Shown: positions 23,000 to 34,900 of the stretch, piece after piece
Layout of the letters: each line of letters opens with the position of its first letter
Position numbering within the stretch: position 1 is the stretch's first letter
Notes under the pieces: generated by a model
Told to the model about the DNA's origin: nothing
The model's input: the letters and a program-made list of their open reading frames with translations, nothing else
Database searches by the model: none
DNA from: Branchiostoma floridae
Taxonomy: Eukaryota > Chordata > Leptocardii > Amphioxiformes > Branchiostomatidae
Reading direction: 5' to 3'
Assembly: GCF_000003815.2 (NCBI RefSeq)
Contig: NC_049990.1
Span: forward strand, 18,791,248 to 18,855,247
Length of the DNA: 64,000 nucleotides
Program-made: the position numbers and the translations under genes

Positions 23000-25900
23000 A
23001 TGGAAGACTCAGAAGAGACCACTCCAATGGAGGGTGTTCAGGAGGGAACTGAGGATGGGCAAGATCAATCTGCAGAAGGTACGTACTGAAATATGCAAAA
23101 ACTCGCAGCCAGGTAAACAACAGACAAGGTTGAAATTTCAAAAATGTCAGGAACAATGTCAGTAGTGCCCACCACCCAAATGATTTTTGACAGAAAGGTT
23201 ATGTCAATAGTGCAAAAAAGCTTGTTAAAAGTTATGTAAATGTATTATGTAAAATTTTAGTAACAGGAACTTCCTGTCAATATCGTTGGCCGTCCTAATA
23301 TTTGACACGTTACTAATATTATATTGTGCCATAAGATTTAAGTGCATTGGCTCACCACAAAAATAAAGTACATGTAGACTCTACTATTACTAAGTAACAT
23401 TGTGTGTTCTGATGATCATGACTTTTTTTTTTTACAGAGGAGGGAACAGTCATTAACACGGGGGTGTTGCACATCAACGTCCCTCCTCCACCACCCCCAC
23501 CCATGAAGGCAGATGGTACAGGCCCACGGCTGATCATCACCCACATCGTGAACGAGAACTTCAAGTCATACGCTGGCAAAAAGATTCTGGGACCTTTCCA
23601 TAAGGTAAACTAGCACTGCATGATAACTACATGGTTGTGTGTATTTCTAACAGTACAGTCCACAATGCCCAAGAAGGCCACTCTGGGGACTAACAAAGTT
23701 TGGTCTACTTTACATGGACAGGTGGTCACTTTAGAGTTAGACAGGATTCTTATTGCCTGTGTCAATGCGACATGTTATCTAGATGGTCTTTATATGTAGA
23801 GGTGGTCACTTGACGGAAAAAAATGTTTGACTGGAAAATTTGTTTCTATCATTGTCAATGTTTTAGCCTGAATACGAATAAAGCAAAATGGTTTCTTGCA
23901 ATGTAAAAAAAGCACATGGTTGACCAAAGAGCACTTGAACTTTTAGCCATAGAGTGAGAGATCAAACATCAAGGGCACATTTTTCTTGTTGACAGTCTGT
24001 ACATATGTGTTTCATTTCAGAGCTTCTCATGCATTGTTGGCCCAAATGGCAGCGGGAAGTCCAACGTTATCGACGCCATGCTGTTCGTGTTCGGCTACCG
24101 TGCTCAGAAGATCCGTTCCAAGAAGATCTCTGTCCTGATCCATAACTCTGACCAGCACCGCGACCTCACTAGCTGTACTGTCAGTGTGCACTTCCAGAAG
24201 ATACTGGACAAGGTAAGTCTGATATATATGGTGTAGGTGTTTACAGCAGTGTTTCCGCCAGAGGGGCGTCCACCCGTCCATTGACGGTCTCATTTCGTTT
24301 TGGACGGCTTGAACGCAAACAGAGGCCGTCCTCATAAAAAAAATGTGACCCACATTTTGCCGAGAAATCTGTACAAAGTCGATAAATGTAAACCGCAGTT
24401 TTGTGTTTTGTATTGAAGCAAGACGCTTGGGGACGCCGTCCACAGTCAGAAAGCCGCTTACTGTTTGTTTTGCTATTGTTATGATTGTTGACAAATGTGT
24501 GTCGGCGCCCTTTCGCATACGATAATCTCATTAAAACCCGTTTTTCAAGGTCTCAGTTATGCGAATTTTCCCTGCCACATTTCGAAAACTTGGCGGTAGG
24601 TCGATCTCGCTATTACACTACAAACTAATAGTTGTTATTGGGAGAAATAACTTAATAAGAAAACACACTAACTTTGTCTAGATATTAAAAACTTTAGTCT
24701 CTGTTTTCATCATCAATCATCTTAAACAAAACAAAACACAATGATCAGAAACATGTGCCCACCGGGTGCTTGGCACGGGAAATCCAAGACCTCTTTCAAG
24801 TTCGTTATCGGCAACACAGCGGAAAAATAAAGTGTTCACATAAGAGGTGATGGACGTAAAAAACATCAGGTATAACTTTGGTTCCTTTTTATATGCGTTT
24901 TGAGCCCGCAAAATCTCCGAAAACGGCAGAAATTTTCGGGATAAATACGCATCAAAAATGGCGGTCGGTAGTTGTTGTGTATCCTAGCCAATCACAGCGC
25001 TATTTTCCCGTGACGTCGCTAGCTTTCCCTGATCTCGCGAGAAGTCACCACGTGAAATTGCGGGATTTCGGCCGCCATTACGCTCACTGTCGCCGATAGA
25101 CGATGTTTTTCGTCATTTCTGAACGCAAATTTCTCGATCTATGGAAGGTTTTAGATGATTTATAAGTATACTACAACATAAAAGAGAATATATACAAATG
25201 CTATTTCTTTTTTGAAAGCCCGAGAACCGTTTCTAGAACTTTTTAAAAGTCGTAGTACCTGTTCGGTGCGGCATACCGGTACGCGGCACAGATCATAACA
25301 CTTCGGCACTGAACTTAATCGGACGTTAGTTGTTTTGTTTTTTCTTGCGACAGTTAACCATTAACTTTAATTTTCGCGATTTTACAATTAAATTTAATTT
25401 TTGCGGTTTTACAATTAAATTTAATGTTCGCGGTTTTGCAATTAAATTTAATTTTCGCGTTTTTCGCACCCTAAGGTGGACGGCCTCCCAGCTGAGGTCT
25501 GGCGGAAACACTGGTTTACAGGCTCCAACATCACTGAGCAAATGCTAGTTGACCAATGATCACATAGCCCTGCCTTACAACAACATCTTACACCTTACAT
25601 TTTCCCCAGGTAGGTCTCTGTCAAAAGGTAGAACTGCAACTAAGCAGTTGCAATTCATTGATTGAAGAGCTATTCGCACTTACTGCCAATTGTGATGAAC
25701 GGCCAGCATATACTGTTAATACCTAAGCAGGAATGTTTATGTTTTTATACTTAGCGGAAGATATAATAATTCTGATAACTAGTAGTAGGAGTATTCCTAC
25801 TATTTTGTACATCCTGGTGTAAAAAAATAATGATGGATTTCATTGTATTTCTTCAATTTCAGTACTTTAAACTCAATAGTGCCTTCAATTTCAGTCCCTT

Positions 25901-28900
25901 AAGTTAGACTAAGTTAGAGTTGCATGCAAGGTGTGACTATGATCACACCAAGTCACCTAACAGCGCACATGTTCATTCTAACTGTGTGCTGTGACAGCAT
26001 GCTAGAGCAATCTGAAGTGTCAGGGCCTGCAGTCTGTGAGACTAAACTGTGGGCAGTATAGACTTCTTACAATCTACAAAGTAATACAATACAATACTAT
26101 ACAATATTTTGCTACATTATATTTGATTGCTTGATGTTTGAAATAAGTGTTTTTCTTTTATTTGTTAATGTTATTGCAATTTCTTAGTTGTTTGTTGTCA
26201 TAAACGTAACACCAAGACCTGTAACTGATGTGAAGTTGACTAGCAGAGAAACATGTAAATTTAAGACAACATTTTGTAAATACTAGACACCCATGACAAA
26301 CAAATTTCTGTTTGTTTCAGCCTGGCGATGACTTTGAGATTGTCCCTGGCAGCAAGTTTGTGGTGTCCCGTACTGCGAACAAGGACAACTCCTCTGCCTA
26401 CTACGTGGACGGGCGTAGGATGCAGTTTAAGGAAGTTGCGGCCCTGCTGCGTGGCCATGGCATTGACCTGGACCACAACAGGTTCCTTATTTTACAGGTT
26501 AGTAATAAGTATGTTATGCTGTTACATGTTATCTGTATGTATGTACATGTTTTCTGCTTGTGCAATTGAATATGTACCCCAAATCAAATCTCTTTTGTAT
26601 ATAACTTCAAAAACGTATTGTGTCAACTTTTTCACGAATGGCTGATAGAACATGTGACTCGGCGAGCAGTAGATCATAAGTTGCAGAAAAGTCAATGGCT
26701 GTAACCTGTGTTAGTTTTAGAGGCTTTATGCTTCAAATAAATTAAAATTCTTTTCATACCAGTTGTTGCCCATGGCAGCACCCATCTCTACTCTACTCAC
26801 AGCCCTTTGACCACACAGCTGTGCAAGCACTTTGGTAGGAAGCTTATCCGCTGGTAGTAGTGTATGTGTTCAACTACACTACTGTTTTTCTGTACTAAGC
26901 AGAGAGAGCAGTATCGGTATTATTATTAGGCATGACCCAGCCAGGGTTTGAAACTGTGGTTTCCTGGATACAAAGCAAGCACTCAACCCACTACAGACTT
27001 CTGCAAAGGTCTAGAACTAATCGCTGAAGTTTCCCCCCAAACAGGGAGAGGTTGAACAGATCTCCATGATGAATACTGGAGTAACTAACCTGTAGTTTTC
27101 CCCTGACAGGGTGAGGTTGAACAGATCTCCATGATGAATACTGGAGTAACTAACCTGTAGTTTTCCCCTGACAGGGAGAGGTTGAACAGATCTCCATGAT
27201 GAAGCCCAAGGCCCAGACAGAGCATGATGAGGGGATGATGAGGAGTAACTAACCTGTAGTTTTCCTCCCCCTGACAGGGTGAGGTTGAACAGATCTCCAT
27301 GATGAAGCCCAAGGCCCAGACAGAGCATGATGAGGGGATGCTGGAATATCTGGAGGACATCATCGGCAGCTCGCGCTTCAAGGAACCCATCGAGCAGCTG
27401 GATAAAGCTGTGGAGGAACTCAACGAGCAGAGGGGGGAGAAGGTCAGGAATGGTCGTTTATTCGTTCTCTAAAAGTCTACTGATACAGTCAGTGGTGTTG
27501 TGTTGGCGTAATAGTTATAAGTACTGGTCTTGTGTTCAGCCCAGAACCCAAAAGCACTGGGTTTGTATCAACTTAAATATCACCGATGTTGTGCCCTTCA
27601 GAAAGGCACTCAACACAACTTTCCTCACTCCACATGTAACAATAGATACCTGATCATGACTACAGTTACTTTTGGGGAGGTAAAGACAGTGAAAGGACAG
27701 GGCAGAGCTATGTCTTGCAATGTTGTGCCCTAGACACAGTGTATAACAGCCCAACGCCCCTACGGCCTCAAAAAGTCTATGGGACCACTTTACTTACTGA
27801 TACAGTAATGATTCAGTGAGAGTTGTTTGTAGACTGTAGTGACAACTCAAGAGACTGGAAATGGTCACAAGGTACAGTTGGTCACTACCATCTAGAGTAT
27901 TCAGACTTGGGTTCCTCGCGGAAAAGATGACCACCAAAAAGTGGCCGGGTTCAGATCTAGTAATACAGGTTTGATTTTAGTGCACTTAGAAAACAACAAC
28001 ACTTCTCATACTTATTCACAACAATGTGCAGAAGGTTGTAACCAGATGATTGTTTTTCTCCACAGTTGAACCGTGTAAAAGCAGTGGAGAAGGAGAAGGA
28101 TGAGCTGGAGGGATCTAAGAACGAGGCCATGGCCTGGCTGGCTGCAGAGAATGAAGTCACCATGAGCAAGCACAAGCTGTACCAGGTCTACATGTAAGTA
28201 AACAACAACACAGAGACTAAGATATTGTCTTGCATATTGAATTGAAGGTATGCTCTTGTAAGTACATTTTGTGCAATGTAACTTCAGACGTAGAATAATA
28301 AATGTCACATAAAATAATAATGTGGCTGTTGATGGAGGTTAGACACTCAGGTAACAAGATATGCCAAAAAGCAAGTACCCACGCTACTGGGTATGGTTTT
28401 GAGAACAGACATTTCATGAATCATCCACTACCTTTTGTCACTGACACTGAAGAGATCTTGTTGAATAGCAAAAATTTTACCCTAAGTATGAATTGATTTG
28501 ATCTGCTGCACCGCGTGCCTGCGAAGCTGATGTGTTACGCCGAAGGGCGGTTATACCGGCTATATAGATACAGATACAGATTATGCTAAAGCAGGTGAAG
28601 ACAATGTGGTGTCTTGCTAAAGCTCTTATATTGTACTTTGTTCTTTATACAATTACAATGCAATTACTGTTTAGACCTATTACTAGTATTAGTTCTATAT
28701 CAGCTAGCTAGTACCCAGACTTTGCAATGTGAAAAATGATGATTTCCAAACATCTTGATGGATAAACCAGAACTGGACTTATACGTTGTAGTCTCTCATT
28801 TTGTTCTATGAACTGGCATTAGGATTCTATTTGCAGCAGTATAACTTAAAGAAGAATTTTTTAAAATGTTGTTCTTAACGATATGTCTCCATTTCCCTAG

Positions 28901-31900
28901 CCATGAGTGCTCCACCAATGAGAAGTTGGCAGCAGCTAAGGTTGCGGAGATCGAGCAAGGAATGGCTGGAACTAATGAGGAACTAGAGAAACTGGAGGCA
29001 GAGAAAAGGGACAAAGCAAAAGACAGCAAGAAGGCCAACAAGTCAGTCATTAATATTGCTACGTTATTACATGTGTTAGCATAGTACTTTTACTATATGG
29101 CCAGTACTAGTGATGACCATGGTAAAAATTGATATCAGTCCTATAGCTTTGGCTATTGCTAAACAGTCCTATACCAAAATGGCAGTTTCTGCCACAGACA
29201 ATAACATGTTAGCATACCTGTGTACATTTTCTATGTATCTAGTACAGTAGAAGCCGCTTAATTGCACAGCCTATTTGCCAGTGAATTTCGTGTAATTATC
29301 CGGCTGGTGCAATTATGCGAAGTTATCTAGCTGGACCGCACCGGTTTGGGATTTTCAGATTCCGTGCAGTTAACAGAAGTGTGCGTTTATCCGTTGTGCA
29401 ATTAACTGGCTTCTACTGTAATACATTTGACAGAAGACCCTGTTGTGTTAAAAACTTCAGTGTTCACATATTTGATAGTTCAGTACCAGTGCACTGCACA
29501 GTTTCAAAAGTGTACAAAAGTGCATCTGCCCCCGAGGCGTTGCCAAAAAAAGCAGAACCCTAAAATTTGAATCTTTTTTTCACAGGGCACTGGATAAGCT
29601 CCAGAAGGAGTGTGCAGCCAGCAAGGAGCAGTTCTCAGAGTTTGAACGTCAGGATGTGAAGCTTCGAGAGGATCTCAAGCATGCCAAGGGCAAGGATAAG
29701 AAACTCAAGGCATCCCTGGAGACTGAGAAAAAGAAGGTGCATTCGTTACTGCATATCCCTGTAATGTGTCCTATCAATCTTGGTCCTTACACAAATGTAC
29801 AGACAAGTAGAATATTGAATAGACAATTTTATCAGTTGTATTTTGCTTGGTAGAATTGTTGATACTGATATTGTCAGATACTTTTGGTGGATGTATTTTT
29901 TTTAAACATGTATTATTCAGATGTTCACATGCACATGATGATATTGATTTGGGTTTGTTTTAGGCTCCTTTCAGATTCGTTGAATGATTGTCATACAAAC
30001 TGAAGGCTTTGTTGGGATAGACGCACAGGTGTCATGCAAAGTTCAGCTGTCTTGTTGCGGAAAAGGATGTCTTAGATCCTTGTCAGTGTTGAATTCTGTC
30101 ACAACCTGATTAACATTTCTATGTAGTAAAATACATTTGTATCTTAAGCCTTAGTTAAGGTGGCCTACGATGAATGTACTGTAATTTAGTGTAAATGCAG
30201 AAATGTTTGCGATCATGGTATACAGTCAAACCTGGTCTACCGACCACCTGTGCATAACGACCCACTGTCCACTACGACCGCCGAAAAGCGGTCCCTTGAA
30301 TTTTCCCATAGACGTAAGCATTAACATTTCTATATATGACGACCACTGTCCAACGGGACCACGACCACCACTAAAGGCGACCGCACGTTACCTAAACACT
30401 GCCAAAACGACCGCGGCATGTAATTTTGTCACGCTACTTTAATGTTCACGGCGAAAAATGAGCGTAATTACCACAAATTATGCCCCCTCCCATTCTCATT
30501 ACTTCTGGATCGGCACTTCACTCTACAAATTTTCGGTGGCTTATATCCAGGGAGCAGACATGAAAGCGTTTAGTTTCACCAGGCTTTTCGAAGATAAACT
30601 AAAAAAAACGCATTTTCTGTCATAATAAAACATCTGACTCGCTGTTCTTCCCGAGAAATACGTATTTTTGTACAGCGCGGTTCAGAATCGCGGCGTCTGC
30701 AGGTCGGAAATACGCACCTCTGATTGGTTGAAACCACCAAAACAACAACAACTGCATGTATAATATCGGGAAATCCCCGGCGATCTCGCGCTCTGATTGG
30801 TTGGAGCGGTGCATCATGGAAACTTGGTCGACGCCATCTTGTTTCAAAGACTTACGTTTTAAAACGCAAAAGAATGCTATTTTCCACGATTACGTAGCAC
30901 CATCCTAGTTGAAAATCCATAATCCAAAGAACTTTTCGTGGAAACATGTGTTAATATGTGAATTTATGGTGTCTCAAGCGTAATTTTGGGTTTCGATGCA
31001 GCCGTAAAGTGTGCTGAGAGTTAGCGTGGGTTTCCAAAATATACCCCGAAAATAATGTCGCATTTTTCATGTCACACAAAAACAAAACTCCCGCAAAGAA
31101 GAAGCCTGCAACATTTTCTGATCATAGCGATTACGTTTTGGGTAGAAATGTTCGTCGATGTGCCGGCGTGCAGCTGCGTGATACCTCAGTTACAGAATAT
31201 TTGTTGTCACATTAGGGCCGCGGTATGAGAAAAAATTATGCCAGCCCCGGCACGGCACGCTACAAAAAGCCGGACGATTCCCGTTTTTCTTTTTCAAATT
31301 ATTCTTATAATATATCTATTATAAATATCATTACAAATATAATACTTTTTAATACGAAGAATAACATAAGTATACGTAATTTTAGCATTATATAACATCG
31401 TGTTATCTTGTAAATAATAAGAAAGACAAATGCGTTTCATGCATAAATTATCGATGTTCTGACTTGTCAGTTTCTTTACTGCCGCCACGTTGTTTTCTAT
31501 ATAAAGACCACCTATGTATGAAGACCACTTTTGCTGGGTCCCTTGAGTGGTCTTCTTATACAGGTTTGACTGTATTTATGGTTTTCGCAAACTTAAATAA
31601 GTTAAAACCACAGCAAACATTTTTTCCATGGCAGTAAGAGACTACAGTGCATGTTGCTACTGTGAACTTAAAACCAACGCGAACAGTCCTTTTTCCCACT
31701 ACCACAAAATTAAATCTCTGCAGACTTACATGCATTTACAGTAACTGCTGTTATGTTGCACTTCTTGAACTCATAGCCTTTTGACATTTCCCTCGCAGCT
31801 AGAGGAAGTGAAACTAGTGCCTGGTAAGAGTGAGAAGGAGGTGGAAGAACTGAGCAAGAAGATTGAACACCTGGAGAAGAGACAGAAAGTGGAGGAAGAA

Positions 31901-34900
31901 AAGGTCGCTGAGGTCATGGCAAGCCTCAAGACTGAGACCCAAGGACTGCAGAAGGAAAAGGAGGTTAGTAAATAAGATTTTGAATGCATTAAATTGATTA
32001 ATAGTAACACATATCATGCCTAATGTATATTTGAACCTTTAGTGTTGAACTCAAGAATACTTGAATACTATATCAAATGACTTCATATATAATTCGAAGG
32101 TAGTGAATACTAAGATTTGCTTTATCCATTCATCTTTGAATACTATATGTAAGCTGTCAATAATCACTGAAAGTGCATTTAGTTCACATCATTTAGCATA
32201 ATACAATTAGCTATTTGGGAAAAAATATACACAAGAGTTTAATTGATAGCAGTAATATATGATACATTGTACATTGTACAAACAGTCTATAGCCCGTGTA
32301 ATGATAGCCACACATGTGTACCAAGATCTTTGATGTGATGGTTACCTGTAACCCTTATTTGGATTTCCCCAGGAAAAGGAGACAGTTCTGATGGGTCTCC
32401 AGAAGGCCCTGAATGACACTAAGTCCAAGACAGATCTGGCACAGTCGGAGCTGGACATCTACCTCAGTCGCTATGACAACGCTGTGTCACAGCTGCAGGG
32501 GGCTCAGCAGAACCTTGACACTGCCGTCAACACTCTCAAGGAGAGGAAAAGGTGAGTTGTGCTAAAAGAGTAAACAAAAACAAAAAAAACAGATTTGAAC
32601 TACTCATTCCACCATAAAATATCTAGTGTTTCTTTGGTCTTACAAATTAGGTCTTAATTAACACTTTCTGTGTCCATTAATGTGAAAACACAGACCACCC
32701 CTGTGAATTAATAGCCCGTTCTATTGACCCTATGACCTGGAATGCCTCTCATGTCTAATATATGACTAGTTCTGCTACCTCTGAACTCCCCTTGTACTTC
32801 CTGGCAAATGTGACAATCCCACAAGTCTAACGTTTGTGGTCATCTTCCTTCTCACAACCTGCCACTCTCCTAAATGTTTTCAAATAACTGCTTATACCCA
32901 AGAAATAAAATTTTTAAAGGAACTTTTCTCAGAGGAGCTTTACTCTAGATCTAAATATAGTGCAGTAAGACAATTTTTACATGCGTACACAATTTACATG
33001 AGAATAGGGCAGAAGTTTGATATCTTAATGATTAATTTCCAGTGGCATCAAGGATCTTGTGAAGCGAATCCCAGAGTGTGAGAAGGAGCTACAGAAAGCC
33101 AACAGTGACCTGGAGAAAGTTACCAAGGAAGAGACAGAAGTGGTGCAGGAGGTCTGTATGACTGTGTTACCTCATTCCTTTCATAAGCATGGTGCTCCCC
33201 CTAGCACTTTGTAGAGGGACAGCAGACAAGCCTTGAAATGATATATAGACAAACAGTATCAATATTATGTGTATAAGATAAAACTTTAAAAGGGCTTCAT
33301 AAAGATTATCCTTACACTATTACCTTTAAGGGCTCCCTTGAATAACTGACTGAATGGACTACCCTAAAGATTCCTAAATAGATATTTTGTACATTTTTTG
33401 TAAACTTAGACTCTTTTTGATAAAATGTTGGGCTGGTACTTCCAGTTGAGAAGCTGCCGTATGAAGGTGGAAGAGGCGCGGAGCTCCATGCAGCAACAGA
33501 GGAGCCGTGGGAAAGTGCAGGAGGCACTCATGCTGCAGAAACAGTCCGGGAAAATACCTGGCATCTTTGGCAGACTGGTTAGTAGTGTGGTTTCCTCTTA
33601 AAAGTCATCAAGATTTGTTTGGTTGCTTCATAGTAGGACCTCCATTAGTGATAATGTACCACTATTCTTCCTGGAGTTCGTGACCATTCATATACAGGGC
33701 TTGAAATACCACCTTAACCTACTGCAGGTAAGTGCAGGTAAAATTGGAGCTGTGCAGGTATTTCTGATGTCTACCTGCCATGTACTGGGTTTTATACATA
33801 AATATCCTATGGTGTAGGTGCATGTGGATTGTTATTAGCAGCATTGAATGTTACCCCCTATGAAGTATTTTAAAAAATAGCAAAGGTTCCTGAACAATTT
33901 TAGGATGATCCATACTTCCTAAATTCAGAGTGGTGCAGGTAAAATTTGTCTGTCAGGTATGCAGACAAAAAGTATTTTGAGCCCTGATCTGAAAGTTCAT
34001 TCTGCTAGTAGTGATAACTGCATTCACAGTACTGTACTGTCTACAGTAGTCACATATTGTAATGGAAAACCCAGCGCCTCTATGAATCGCCAGTCAGAAA
34101 CCACTTACTGGTTACTTGGCAAGGGTGCAACAAACGGACAGAACAGTCCGCTTTTGACTTTGACATGACACTGATCTAATCGTATCTACACTCTGAATAC
34201 AAAGTTTACTACAGTAACTATGGTGCTATAAAGTATGTCAAATTTAGAAATGAACTGTATCATAAGTATTCATGCATCATCACCATAGAAAGTACCTCAA
34301 ACATGTGATTACCAGGGTGACCTTGGAGCCATCGATGACAAGTATGACGTAGCGATCTCCACGGCATGTGGGGGGCTGGACCTCATCCTGGTGGACACCA
34401 TGGACACAGCACAGAAGTGTGTCAACTTCCTCAAGAAGAACGATATTGGCAGGGGGACCTTCCTCGGGCTGGATCAGGTACTCTTAAATTACACTTTGTA
34501 ATTGTATGTCTTTGGTGAATGTGCAATTTGTACTTATCAAATTGAATTATGATTTAGATATTCTTGAAAAAAGATCATAGAGCAACATTTGTTAGCAACT
34601 TTGTGTAATTTGTGTAATATGACTCTTTCTCTGTTACAGCAACAAAAATTCAGGGAAAACTGCCAGAACAAGATCAAAACGTGAGTTTCTTTTAGATTCT
34701 ATAGTACTACTGCTCTCTCTGTTACTACTCACTACTAGTACTACATCTACATGTACTACTCTATACTACTGTTCTCTCTGTTAATGTCTACTACTACTAC
34801 TCTCTCTATACTACTACTCTTCCTACTACTAAGTACTCTCTATACTACTACTGCTTTCTCTACTACTGCTCTCTCTACTACTACTTCTACTCTATATTAG

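Larger units (their letters stand above)
23438..26497 (+). other. SMC4: SMC4 N-terminal ATPase head exons
   Basis: Coding exons 2-4 carry the N-terminal half of the ABC-type head. The order is a conserved strand (IITHIVNENFKSYAG), Walker A at the start of exon 24021-24212, then the FVFGYRAQKIRSKK and NSD blocks. The GIDLDHNRFLILQ stretch that precedes the coiled coil closes exon 26321-26497. The next exon continues GEVEQISMMKPK, as in other SMC4 proteins. Confidence 0.93.

Noticed and set aside
24027-24518. 163-codon minus-strand frame
   Set aside because: It is the complement of SMC4 exon 24021-24212 plus the left end of the hAT element; no domain is seen.
27017-27423. Minus-strand frames with repeated MEICSTSP-type peptides
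   Set aside because: The peptide repeat only reflects the tandem copies of the SMC4 exon start read backwards.
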